A DNA stretch of 64,000 nt from Cavenderia fasciculata (taxonomy: Eukaryota; Evosea; Eumycetozoa; Acytosteliales; Cavenderiaceae). The stretch is taken from the NCBI RefSeq assembly GCF_000203815.1, contig NW_004457735.1, positions 930,001 through 994,000 on the forward strand, given 5' to 3'. Positions 27,620 through 40,603 of this stretch are shown here, piece by piece. Position numbers and translations under genes: made by a program. How positions within the stretch are numbered: the first letter of the stretch is position 1; each line of letters starts with the position of its first letter. Below the pieces are notes generated by a model. The model saw only the letters and a program-made list of their open reading frames with translations, made no database searches and was not told the origin of the DNA.

Positions 27620-29478
27620 ATGGAAGCATTAGTTGAAACCAAAGATTCAACATCAAGTATAGTCAGTAATGACTCAATTCCCCAAGTGGAATTAAAGGAC
27701 AACAGTACCACCACAGATTTATCCAAAGATATCAACCATCTAGACCGTGATGCAACGCTTAGCATGATTGATTTGGGAACTTTGATTGGTGGTGTTATTG
27801 GAATGACCCCTGTTATTGGATCGTTTTTGTCTGCTGGCTTTACTGTAAATATAATTCTATAGAAATACCTCAGCACAGCATTGCAATTGTTTGAAATCTA
27901 ATATTCAATCTTTATTTATTATTATTATTATTATTTAGGTTATTTGGGATGCATTTTTTTCATCAGGAACAAAATACGTTAGCCAGGAAGATTTCGAAGC
28001 TGAAATGGCTGCTCTTTATCAAAGAATCGAGAAACTTATCAATCAACGGTTGGATCAAACTGAAGCTCAGAATGCTCAAGCAAGATTTCTTGATATCCAA
28101 AATAGAGGGAACAACTTTAACGATCTTTTGACTATTTTTGTTTCGAGACATCAATCAAAACTAGGCCAACCTACCAAATCGTCAAGAGTACTTCCATCCC
28201 ACCTATTGCAGCTCGACGATGATGAATTAAAGAGTGACATCAGAGCACAATTTCTCAGCTACAAGGATTCTTTAGAAGGAGCCATCATCAACTTTTCTCA
28301 ACCTATCTATGCCCATCTACTCGGCAACCTTTTGACAGTGACAGTCTCCTTTTATGCAGTTTTTATGAGGGATTGTATTATCCAAGGACAGGGTTGGGGT
28401 TTCACTCCTGAATATATTAATGGGTAATTATTATTATTAAAACCATTTGTTTCTTTTCTAAATCACATTTAAACTAATACTATTATTATTATTATTATTG
28501 TTATTCCCTCATATATAGAACATCTGATGGAAAGGTAATAGGTCTTGCACAACAATTGCATCAAAGAATCTATCAATTCAACCTAGATTATGCATATTGT
28601 GATTTTAGATACAATGAAATTTTAAAAACTGGCAACTATCCAGTCAATCTCCCAGATGGCTCTTGCATTTTAGCTAGTCGCAACAATGACTTGGATTTGG
28701 TTTTACACCCCATGGATTTAAAGAGAATTATATTGGACACCACCATCCCCAAATATCTCTTCAAGCCTCCTGTTGCCCTCTGTCCTGATAGTAACCCTGG
28801 TACCCAAGAGTACACAGTTGATCCCTCAGACTCTATCTTTTATCGTGATCCAAACTCTGTCCTTCATGATCATGTTGTATGTACTCACTCTAGAGTTTTA
28901 AAAAAGATTAAGCAATAGCATCTATATAGATTTCACACAGATTATTAATATCTTTAATTACTCTCTATGTATGTCAACACACAACAGGATCCTATTGATG
29001 GTTATCTGTGCCCTGTTATATTGCCATCGTCCAATGTTACCTTTATGATCGCAGGAAATGGTTATTATTGGCAGAGATTCAAAATCAGAATTCATATGTA
29101 CAACTCGCACCCAAATACTTATCCCTTCCAATTGAAAGTCGGCGATCATGACTTTGGAATGATTGATAAGAGATACCTTGTTGCAATGGGTGATGTCCAA
29201 CCAACCTATTACCAACTATTCCAAATGTACAGAGAAAATCGAAAAACCCCAAATCCTACCGATATTTCTTACTCTCAACTTTATGAAATATCAGGTGAAT
29301 TACCTAATATGGCTGATACTGCCATTGTCACTATCTCTAATGGAGCAGCTAATCAGAGTACTAGTAAGTTGAAAACGGTTTTTATTCATTTTTAAACTTT
29401 GATTCTAATTTTTTTTTTTATTACCTATCTCTCCATATAGACTTTATTGGTTCAATCAATATTAGAGTGAACCAATAG
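27620..29478 (+). CDS. Cry delta-endotoxin-like protein
   Basis: Five exons (27620-27844, 27939-28423, 28519-28876, 28988-29363, 29441-29478) give about 493 residues, with all splice phases consistent, so the gene looks whole. Residues about 45-240 resemble the helical, pore-forming N-terminal domain of bacterial Cry toxins: a hydrophobic IDLGTLIGGVIGM-type helix, WDAFFSS, YQRIEKLINQRLDQ, a long middle helix pair, and RDCIIQGQGWGF. The rest is predicted to be mainly beta strands and is much shorter than Cry domains II-III. No signal peptide is obvious. Introns of local type show that it is a resident nuclear gene, probably of bacterial origin by old transfer. Its role in the amoeba is unknown; defence or a domesticated membrane function are guesses. 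Confidence 0.85.
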
Positions 29479-29780
29479 GCAATACATTCTCAAATTATAA
29501 TTAATTAAATATATAACACCACATCCAGCTGGAGGATTTGATTTCCACAAAAAAAAAAGAAACAATTATAAAATAAATAAAAATGATCTGTATTTTTCAA
29601 ATTGACCATTAATTAAATATCAAATTATATAAAAAAAGTATGTAGTATCACAAGTCATCGACCTCACCACACCGTTGGAATAAAGAGGATCATCAGAGAT
29701 GATTGTTGTTGTTTGTTTTAAAATAAATAAATAGTAGTATGAGGGAGGAGAGATTAATCATCGTCCCATTTTTATTATTA
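29479..29780. other. Short convergent intergenic region
   Basis: 302 AT-rich bases between the 3' ends of two convergent genes. Expected to contain both polyadenylation regions; nothing else is seen. Confidence 0.6.
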
Positions 29781-32700
29781 TTATTTGTTTGATATCTCGC
29801 TTAATTCGGCGTCTTGGTTGATGTGTTCACTGCTTGCACCTCTAGAGGCCCACCAATATTTGAGACGACCATGACGAATAATCTTGGCTACGAAAAATCC
29901 AACAATGACAGACACCAAGGCTGCACCACCGACGGCAATGCAAACAGGTACCAAAACCTTTTTGATCCACTTGCCTTCCTCTGAGATCTCCTCGCCATTG
30001 GCATTTGATCCACCATTGTTGTTGCCTCCAGAGGAACCCTTGTCCGAGCCAATATACAACAACACTCCAAAGTTTGTAAAATGTGATGTGTTGCCACAAG
30101 TATGATTGGAGTGTTTTCCACAACGTACAACATTGCTTGCTGGCAATGGAATAGTTGCAGTTCCATTATTCATATCATCATCATTGTCTTGTGATCCAAC
30201 AATTTTCCATTCATTTTGTGTTTCATTAATAAATGATAAATAACTTTGATTTTGCTAAAATAAATAATAAATAAATAAATAAGTTTGTTGTTTATATTTA
30301 TCTATATAAATTGATTACATACATTTTGGAATGAAGATTTTAATTCAAATTGAATTGATTTTTTAAATAATGAATAATTGCCAAGAGTAATATCGAAAAT
30401 CAAACTTTTGACAGACTCTCTAAAAGTAGTGTTGGAGGTGATGTTGAATAGAGAACCACCGGATATAGTGTCGAGATAAGAGTCGTCGCTTTGCTTTAAA
30501 TGTACGTATTCCTGTATCTCGGAATCATAAAAGTTGGCTGGGAACATGATGTAGCCGTAAATAGCCAACTTGTTATCCATCTGTGATATAATAGGTACAA
30601 TGAAATCTTTGGTTGAATTGATTGGTGATTTAATTTCAACTGTCTTTAAATATGTAGGTAACTAAATCAAAATAAATAAATTAATATTAATACTAATAAT
30701 CTTTGATTTGTTTTGATTTAACTTACAATTCCACAATTTTGACAACATTCTGTTAAATTTGAAACACAACTACCTGATAAACATTGGTATTTGCCAATTG
30801 GACAACCGTTGTATTTGAATGGTTGACAAGTGGCGTTGGTACAGGTTGGACAGGTCGAGGAATCAATGACACAGGAAGAGTCACCACATCTTGTTTTGTT
30901 GGCTCCGCAGGGGGGCATGGAAGGACAGGTCGTGATGTTTTGGTGGCACTCACCATTCCAGCAGGTGTAGTTGTAGTTGGGGAGCGGACATGCATTGTTG
31001 ACTGGACAGTTGTTGGCCGAGTCGACGCATCTGTTTGGCTCGGATGGACACTGGAAGCGCGAGCAGTTGGAAAACTTGACGGCGATGAGTCGGTTGTCGC
31101 AGAGAAAGGTGTAGTCGGAGCTGTTGCCAACGACCGTGTCGTCGCAGAGGATGGCCTGGTCGGGACTATAGACGATGGTGTAGAGTGTGTTGTTTTGGCC
31201 GGCTGTCTCAATATTGACACGGGTCTCGGTGCTGAGAGAGAGGCCGCCAGATCCAACCGTGACAGTTGACCCGACATCGAGTGTGAGGCGGTCGGGTATG
31301 ACCTGGTCCTGCAAGTTAAAGACCACGTCGTCAATGACGAGGTCGGTCAGCGGGACGAGGACGGCACCCGCAATGTCGATGGTCGACGACACGAGCTCCA
31401 AAACACCCTTGACCAAGCCAAACCCGAGTTTGTCAAGGATCGACAGGTTCGAGTTGGACAACTTTAAAATACCCGAGTCGACGAGCAGCGACTTGGCAAC
31501 GACTGTCAGCGAGTCGATAGGAAGCAGCTGCTTGACGATCTGCAGCGAGGCGACGCTGGTGACAAGTCCGCCAAGCGACTTTATCTGTGCGTCCAAACGG
31601 AGCTGCATGTCAATCGACGCTTTGAGTGCGAGGGTGGCACCCTGTCCGAGGACAAGACGGCCACCTCCCTCAATGAGCGTGACGGTCCCTTGAGGCGAGG
31701 TTGTGAAGAGTGAGAGTGCGCCATTGAGCTGGAGCAACGAGCCGCCCAAGAGGCCGACACCCGAGTCGGTGGCAGACGAGTTGCCGAGCAGGGTCAAGTT
31801 GGACAATGGACCAGTCACGACAATATCAGAGACCGTTGCGACCAGTCCTGTTATCACGGTCGGCAGGTTGAGATTGAGCAAAGAGTTTTGGGAAAGGGTC
31901 GCACCCAAGATGGAGCTCGAACCGCCGTTGAGCGTCGAGTTGGCCAACACCAGACTCTGTATGGTGACACCCAAGTTGGTAATATCGAGCTTAGACGAGC
32001 TGCCAACCAAGTTGCCAAGCGACAGATCACGGTTGAGGAGTGCATTCGAGTTGGTCATGTTCAAGAGATTACATGTTCGTGAAAGACCGCCGTTGAGTGT
32101 GCTGTCCTTGAGTGTGGCGGTGATTGCGATAACCGTCGATGTGAGTGGAATGTTGACGGTCGATGCCAACGATGTCAGACTGGTAATCGACGCGTTTGTA
32201 CCAGTGTTAAGAATAGACGAGCCTGCCAAAGACAGTGTCGCAATGGTAGCCTGTGTGCCGAGATTCAACGTCGATGCGGTCAATAGAGACACAGCCGACA
32301 CAGTGCCAGTTAGGCCAGACATTAGAGACGACTGTGAAATGGTGACTTGGCCAATAACAGTCGATGCGCCATTCACAATATTGACAATCGAGTTTGTCGA
32401 TAATAAAGTAGTGACCACTGCATTTTGATTGAAAAGTACATTTGATTGAGTGAGGTTGAGTTGGGTAAAGGTGCCTTGTAAACCAGTCGTTATACTCGTG
32501 TTGAAAATAGATAGACTGTCAATCAACGGCACATTGACAATGGGCGGTACACAAGAGTCTATCAAAACCACTCCAAAGCTCAACCCAATCACTGAGAGTG
32601 AGCTTGCCAACTTGAACACTGCGCTGCCAAGTTTGGCTATTGCTCCAGCCGCAGCACTTGCACTTTTTTTTAAGCTAACCAATGCGTTTGGAGTGACAAA

Positions 32701-33198
32701 CTCCATTTTCGATACGACATTGGATGCTACTGTCAGAGCAGATACCTCCATCGATATATTACTACCCACCCATGTTAGTGTCGATAACGGGTTGGATGAA
32801 CTATCCAATAGATAGTTGAATTCTATTTGGGGCAAGAGTACAGGTCCAGTCACATTGATCGATGATACTCCACTAACAGATATCTTGCAGCCTGTCAGCA
32901 CTGAAAGATTGCCATCAACCACCAAAACGCCAGACAACAATTGAATTTGTCCGTTGCACAATAAATTGCCATTGACTTGGACTAGAGCACCAGCGATTTT
33001 CAATATACCAGAACTCGAAAGATCCAGCCCCGTGTCAATCACAGTATTGACCAAATAGTTTAGAGTCGATGTTATAGAGCATAAATTGAGAACTATGAGG
33101 CACAAACATCCTGGTGGACACACTGCCTCTACAAAAAGTATATTTTCAGATATATATAATAATATTACAAATAATAATAAGTATGCTCTTTTATCCAT
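29781..33198 (-). CDS. Single-pass surface protein with GPS-like motif
   Basis: Three exons (30727-33198, 30323-30661, 29781-30254) encode 1094 residues. A signal peptide opens it (MDKRAYLLLFVILLYISENI). Residues about 30-680 are a long run of short Ser/Thr/Asn/Leu/Val beta-type repeats (for example STLNLGTQATIATLSLAGSS), suggesting a beta-helix. A Cys-rich region follows (about 690-824). Near the C-terminus CGKHSNHTCGNTSHFTNFGVLL (982 onward) resembles a GPS autoproteolysis site, with HFT at 995-997 in the place of the cleaved HL-T. One membrane helix (about 1037-1063) and a short tail finish it. In adhesion GPCRs the GPS splits the receptor outside the membrane; here there is only one membrane pass. 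Ligand unknown. Confidence 0.87.
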
Positions 33199-33540
33199 TA
33201 TTTTAAATTTTGAAGTATTGTATGTATGAAAGGAGGGGTGTAAGGGGAAAAGTATTTAAATAAAAAAAAAAAAAGGAAAAAGGAAGTTGGGAAAAAAAAT
33301 ATCGGAAATCACAACGATGTGATTAAAAGTGTAATGTAAATCTTAAAAATTAGATTGATGAATAAAGGATGATAGATATATAAATATAAAATATAAATAT
33401 AATATAGGATAGATATCTAAGTGGTGGGAAAGTTTAGGTGCTAAATTAAATGAATTAGAGAGACGAGTAGTAGGATTTAATGATTGACATCAAATTCAAG
33501 TGGTTTGGAAATTGATGATGATGATGAGTGGGTGAAATGG

Positions 33541-33595
<55 letters not shown>

Positions 33596-35128
33596 AAAGA
33601 ATTTGCCAAACTAGTACAAGTGGATAAAGTTGTCGCGATTATTATGTCTCACTATATTTAAATTAAATTAAATTAAAAAAGTAAAAGTATCCAACCATTT
33701 GGTTAGGAGGAACATTGTTTGTTGTAAAGAGAGAGTTAGTTTGATTCATAGTAGTAGCATAATTTGTGTAATTGTAGTAAACCATTACTAAATTTGCCAC
33801 ACCACCCCTACCCCTCACTCTATTGTCATGGTATGGGAGAATGATCATTGATCATTGATGATTGAACTCGCCATCGCCATGCCAAACCAGGGTTTTTGTT
33901 TGTTTGTGGGTGGTGTGTATTTTCTCCTTCTCCCCTCAATGTCAAGCACATTGCATTGGCATTTACATTGAATTTAACAACATACCAATATTGCCACATT
34001 TAAACAATTGAGTTTAATTAAACTTTGAAACAAGAGGTGATTCACTTTGTTGGTTGGATGGGATCACTAACGTCAATGTTGTTGGTATTTATGATCATCA
34101 ACACCTCACTTGTGTTTTGTATGAAAAAGTGATGTGGATGGTGAATGTGTGTGTGTGGTGGGGGTTACTGTTTTAAGAATATGTGGTTGATCTAAAATGA
34201 TTGATTAGTGATAGTTTGGAAAAGTAATGACTTGGTTGTTATTATTATTATTATTAATATTATTTTAATAGTTATGTATTTGTCTGTATCTCTTTATTCT
34301 AATTCTGTCTATGTGTGTGCGTGTATGTGTGTGTGTGATCGAATAATTAATTATGATTATTATTTTTATTTTGTTTTGTTTGGTCTATTGTTGTGCACGA
34401 TGGATAGTTTTGTTGTTGTGATGGTTTATTGCAAACAAACAACATCCAAGGGTTATGTAACGGGGGTGTTCTTTGCCTCTTCTTTGTGTTCGTGTTGTTC
34501 AGAAAACAACAACACCCTCCTCACTCTCACAATGTGTGTGTGCCACAATCAAAGAGAAACAGAACGAAAAATCTACACAAGCCGCACGTGTACGAACTCG
34601 GCCTTATTTTTTGACATCATCATTCATTTTACGATTCGAATTAATTAATTTTAATCACTATTTTTCAAATATCTTTGCATCATTATTTGAACCTGGATTC
34701 GGAATGCGCACTGTTGTTCGTATCGACACGTACCGTCGGCTTTGTTCAATTTTCTGATTGATTGCCCCTTCCTAGCTCAATCATTTAATTTATTTGAATG
34801 AGACTGTTTGTCTTTTGATCAACCCAATCAAATCTTTCATTCACACATTATTGTTGCAAGTGGAAGAGATACAGAAGAAGTGGTGGTGCTTCAGTTCATC
34901 TAACCATCAACACTCGCGAGCATAAAGGTGTTATCACCAAAAGTTGTTGGATTTTTTTGTTTTTTTTTTTAAATAGATATTTATTTTGATGATCAAAGAA
35001 TTGTTTTCTCGAATCTAACATATCAAAAACCATAAAAGGAAATGACCAAGAATGGAAGGAAGGTTGCCTTTGTCTTGAACAACCCAATACTTTGGTTGTT
35101 GGGGGAAAAACGAAAACGGTTTTATTGT
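33199..35128. other. 1.9-kb intergenic region with (GTT)n repeat
   Basis: Upstream DNA of the GPS-motif gene and downstream DNA of the next minus-strand gene. A pure GTT tract lies at 33540-33595. Other short repeats occur; open frames such as 34208-34648 are low-complexity and unsupported. Confidence 0.6.
33540..33595. repeat. (GTT)n microsatellite
   Basis: About 18 uninterrupted GTT units some 340 bases upstream of the start codon of the GPS-motif protein. Non-coding, likely length-variable. Confidence 0.9.
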
Positions 35129-38100
35129 TTATTGATTATTGGATTCCATTTTCTTTAATTTAGCATGCATTGCCTTATTGTGTCGATTGAAGATAATTTT
35201 CTTCTTTGTGTATAGTACTGTTCCTACAACGATAGCTACCAAACCAATTCCACCGACTACACATCCAACAATGATCTTCCAAGTGTTACTTGAACTATCA
35301 CAATGATCACCTGGTTCATTGACAACTAGTAATGGTGTGAAATCGGGATCGAGTATACATGTTTGACATTGTGGTAAAGTAACACCAATCATGGCAACTG
35401 ACTCTTGATCATTGATTTGGGTTTCATTGATGAGTAGTGTTTGTGAGTAGGTTGGTCGACCATCTGCCAATGCAAAATCAATAAATCTACCGTTGAATTG
35501 AACATTGTCTTTGAGTACTCTGAGGTATTGAAGTGTTCCATAATCACCGTATGTAAAAGTGTCAATATCTGTCTTTTGACATTCGTATTCAATCGATTGT
35601 TGGATATTGACAGTTGACTTTAACACTACTCTGAGTGTTGCGACGTTTGAAGAAAAGATCCAGTTGGATACTCCAACAGACAATTTTATAGCATTTGGAT
35701 CGAGTACCAATACTTGACCACCAAATGGAATCGTTCTCGATTGTGTAGAAAAGGATACATTGACTGTGACCAAAGTATCTTCCAACACACTTTCATTAGC
35801 AATCACCAACTGATAGCTTGCACTAACAAGTAGTGAATTGTTGGAAGTTATATTCGTCATCCAATTATTGGTCAATAACTCCTTTACAATTTCATTATCC
35901 AATCCTATTTCTTGAATGGCAACCAAATCAAATCCAAATTCTACTCCATCTACATCTATTTTTGATGATGGTGATGTTGTATTTGGTGTAAATGTTGAAT
36001 TATCAGTAACTTTTAAAAAATAAAATAAAAAATAAATAAGTAAATGAATCAAATTTAATTAGATGTTTTAGTAAGTTCTTACATTGAGTTAGACAATTAT
36101 CAACTGGATTATATTTTGGTTCACATTGACATTTTCCATTTTCATCACAATAACCATGACCAAAACAATTTCTTGTTGACTCTTCACATATTTCTTGTGG
36201 TGTCTTTGGATTTCCTCCAGATGTACTTGATGTAGTGGTAGTTGTAGTAGTTGTTGGGGTAGATGTCGTAGATGATGTGGTTGTACCACCAGAAGAAGGA
36301 TTAATAAAACGAACCAATCTTTTACCATCAAACATGAACCCATTCAAATCCAACTGAACAGATGCAAGACCATATTGTGTAGGTGATGACTCGAGTGTAC
36401 AATTTACATTGGTTTGTGAAGTCTCACCAGCATTGACAATACAATTCATTGTGTTGTTGATCTTGATGGATATACCAGCTTGTCCAAATGGTCCAAAATC
36501 ACCCATTAAACTAATTGATCTTTGTGTTGTACTTTGATCATTTACAACACTAGATGTTACAACTGGATATGCTAAATAAAAGAAATAAAAAAAGATATGA
36601 ATATTAATATATTAAATTTAATTATTTATAAATTTTTTAATTTACATTGCGATACATACATTTTGAACAATTATTATAATAACCACCTTGATTGATATTA
36701 CATATACAATCTCCATTTGGAGTACAAACACCATTTCCGTGACAAGATTTTGTTAAAATCTGGCATTGAGATTGGAGTGTCAGTAATTGGAATGTATAGG
36801 TATTTGAATATCCATCGACAGTGACATTGTAGGTAACCATACCACCAGTCATTTGGGCAGCCAATGTACAATTAATAGATGTTTCAGAAATGTCAACAAT
36901 ATTACAAATTGATTGACTGTTTTGACCAGGCACCACATTTTGAATAGTAACCGATGCTTGTTGAAGACTTGTTCCAAAATTACCAATTAATTTAATGATT
37001 GATCCTACACTAACATATTCATCATCATGTGCTACTCTTTCTATCATTGATATTCTAAAAATAAAAAATAAAAAGAAAGGTTAAAGTAAGTCATAAGAGT
37101 ACTCTTTTTTTTTTTTTTTTTTCATACCTTGTAAATAAATAATTTCATGGTATACTAGATAATAAGAATTGTGAACGGTCATATTTAGAACTCCAAATGA
37201 AAGACCAGTAAAAGAGAATGCAGAAGTACCTGTACTATTTTCATATGTGCTAATTGATGGAATAAAGTCGATGATGCCACCAAAGGGGTATTGATCATAG
37301 TTGACGAAATCATAGGACATTTTCACAATGGCCTTGTTAAATGGAAGTTGTTTGATTGTGGTTTGTTTAATGACAAACCCAACTTCTACAACGGTAACAG
37401 GAAACTGATAAGTAGGATAATCGTTACTTAGACTTAATGTAAGTGCACGTGGGGGACCCGAGATATTATAGTTCATTTGAAATTGTAACTTTTCATTTGG
37501 GATTATCCTTGTGATACTGTAATCCGGTGTACTAATTCCATAACCAATATTTTGACCTGTAATAATAGTCTATTTTCAAGTAAGTATAAAATAATTATTA
37601 ATATGACATAATACTATACTATATATATTTTCTATATGGTAATTCTTACATTTCCAAAAATCAACACCATACCTGTTGTACTTGTAAGTTGTATATCTAA
37701 AAAATTGAAAAATGGTTTTGATATTAATAGAGAACAAAGAAAGAAAGAAGTAGAGACCTAGGTGTTAATGTAACTTACCACAAGCAAATTGTTGGGGTGG
37801 AGGTTGTTGGTTTGTAAATTTTGTGTAACAAGATAGACAGTCTGGAATTGGTGAAATGGCAGTAAAGGCATAAAGGAACATATAAATATTGCAAACTCTG
37901 GAAGTGTTGAGAGGCGTGCTGAATAGTGGATTGTATTGGACATTCAAAACAAAATTAGGACGCATATTTTGTAATAGGAAATCAAAATCTACATCTTCTT
38001 GTAAATTGTTATTATCATAATAACTATTTAAATATTATTAGATTTGTTAGTTTTTTTTTCATCCCATACATATATGTGATAGAATAGATAGATAACATAC

Positions 38101-39330
38101 GCTGAATCTAAAGTGTCGGGGTATGGGATATTGGGAATCTTTGTGAAATTGGAATTACTAAAGGTTATTGAAGAGATGGCAGGTGGAAAGGTTGTGAACG
38201 GATAAGTAGTTAACATCTTACTCTCAACTGTGAGACCTGAGAGTTGATTCCAATTTGTTACATCTGGTACATTACTATTCCTCCCTTTAATGGTCCTATA
38301 CAAAAATATATAAAAACCAAGTAGTTAGTGTATTTGCTGCAGGTTATCTTGCTTTAAATATAGATTATTGTTGTTGTTATTGTTGTGATAGTTTACAAGA
38401 ATTGAATATCAGTTGGGTCTTGAACATGGATTGTATAAGTACTATTTTTACCCAAGAATGATCTATATAAATAAATAAATAAATAAAAGAGGTGTATAAG
38501 AATTAGGATCAATCAATCAATCAATCAATCGTCTGTCTGTTCATAATGTGACCATTATGATCGTCTGATACTTACAAAGCTCCACCATTTGTTAGGTTAT
38601 GATAAAATGTAACAGATGTATTGGTCGTACCCGTAAAGATCCTATTCAACAAAAAGTGTTGGTTTGATTAGTTGATTTGATGATGATGATCCATATCTTT
38701 CTTCCCTAGTACTAATAATAAATACATACAAATAGTTGAGACGAGGGAATGATTTTTGAAGCAATGTAAATGTGAGTGGTCCAGATGGTGCCATGGTGAT
38801 TGTTAACATGGTGACATTTGGTAGATAGAGTGATCCATCAATAGTTAGAGCTGTCAATGCAGTGGAAGAAAGCTTAATAGTCGTTGCCTTGCTATTATTA
38901 AAAAGATTTGTAATAGAAGTTACACCATCGCCAACGATTGAAATAGTATCCAACAATGAAAGTGTCGATATATTGGTTGGAATCGTAGTGACAGTTGGTT
39001 CGTTTTCAAGACTATGTGATTAAAATAAATATTGATTAAAATGTGTCCCAATACTTGCAATACATATGTGTTTACTCCCTACTCTATCTATATCTATACA
39101 TACCGTAAAATAGTAAGACTGGCAAAGTTTGCAACATGGTTGATAATAGATTGTGATGGGTCTTCAACGGTAACAGGTTGTGAAAAGCCGATATAAAGTT
39201 GGTTCAGCTGTGGAAAGGAGAGAGCACTTATGTATCCTGGTGCTCCAAGTGAATTATAGGTTTTATCAATAACACTGATTTAAAAGATAGATAGACAAAT
39301 ATTAATATATAACTATAGCTTTGTAAAGTA

Positions 39331-39362
<32 letters not shown>

Positions 39363-39685
39363 ACATACATTGAAGTAATATGAGCAGGTGATGATGATTC
39401 GTTACACTCAAATACAACACTACTACACAACTCTGTATCCATCGGCACGAGTAAACGATACTGTTTGATTATCCATATTGCACTATCATCTGATTACCCA
39501 TGAAATAAATAAATAAATATGTTAGAATCAAATCATCAATCAAATCATTGTTTTTGTTTTGCATCCAACATACATTCGTTTTGGTCAAAAGTCAGAGCAG
39601 ATACATAACCTAAACTAACTGATAATATTAAAGATATAATGGATAGTACCAAAAATACTCGTCTATAGTTATCTCTAACAATCAT
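35129..39685 (-). CDS. Large ComC/TIG-like surface protein, LRR-like and EGF modules
   Basis: Thirteen exons: 39574-39685, 39369-39489, 39104-39274, 38730-39011, 38576-38641, 38397-38462, 38101-38295, 37779-38023, 37650-37696, 37128-37569, 36660-37040, 36083-36571, 35129-36009; 1165 residues, all phases consistent. A signal anchor-like N-terminus is followed by leucine-rich-like repeats (exons 3-7), TIG/IPT-like beta domains (SVGSIIKLIGNFGTS and SISLMGDFGPF), two EGF-like Cys clusters (CHGNGVCTPNGDCIC; CFGHGYCDENGKCQC), a ComC-type domain, one membrane helix (WKIIVGCVVGGIGLVAIVVG) and a basic tail. In Dictyostelium such proteins act in cell-cell contact and development. Exon 11 uses an acceptor (CAATGATAG) chosen because the nearer one breaks the frame. 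Confidence 0.85.
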
Positions 39686-40603
39686 TTTATATATATCTCT
39701 CTATTTCTGTATGCAAATGAAATGAACGAGAACCAGAGTTCAGCAGACCTGTTGTTTTAAAACGGCCTACAGAAGAAATGAATGTTTTATAATTAAAAAT
39801 CAATAAATATCCATCGTTGGGTTTCACTGATCGGGTTCCTCTGCATACGCGGATGGGTTTGTAGAGAGCTACCAACGTTGTTTGCAGTGTTTTTTTTTTC
39901 CGTTTCTTTTTGGAAAATGAATCGATACTCTCTCTGGTATTGGTATCCAATTTTATTCAAAAAAGAATTCTAATACATATAATTACTTTTCTAAAATACC
40001 AACCTTTCTCTCTTGTCTAATCAGACGACAATACAACCAAGATCATCATCATCACCACATCTTTTCTTCCTAATAAATATATTATTATTTTTCAAGTTAG
40101 TATAGCGAATACAAGGTTGTACTTCCTTTTAATTATTAGATTGATATGATATGATATGATATGATAGACAATCGAGATCATAGCAATATTGCATATGTTT
40201 ACAAGTACAACATTACAAAGTCGAGTGATTTGTTAACCTATACTGTATATCACTCTATTATTTCTTTCTCTTCTCTTTTATCTCCTTTCTTCCTCTCCCT
40301 CTTTCTCTCTTGCTTATCTCTCTCCTTCAACAACTTAGTAATAACACATTAGACACTTTAATTATCTCTTTTGATTGTGTGTTGTTCTCAAAAGAAGTGT
40401 GAACTCTTTGGTTGGCACATCATCCTCATTGTTTTTTTTTCTATCGGGCGAAAAAATCATCGTATTAACTGAAATTTGAATCATTTTTTGATTTTTTGGT
40501 ACTGCTCACTCTCTGCGCTCGGTGGGTGCGCAGCTCAGACTGTGCAAAAGCAATACATCTGCTATTGATAAGACCCTTTTACTCTTTCAGGTGTTGATCG
40601 AAA
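39686..40603. other. Divergent promoter region, surface gene and rps9
   Basis: 918 bases. It includes a (GATAT)n repeat near 40143-40166, a T-tract motif ATTTTTTGATTTTTT at 40483-40497, and pyrimidine-rich DNA before the rps9 start. The open frame 39687-39950 (-) is Lys-rich and lacks family signals. Confidence 0.55.

Noticed and set aside
31703-32428. Plus-strand frame of 241 codons
   Set aside because: Antisense shadow of the beta-repeat region of the GPS-motif protein.
39687-39950. Minus-strand frame of 87 codons upstream of the large surface gene
   Set aside because: Lys runs come from a poly-T tract; no recognisable domain and it overlaps the expected promoter.
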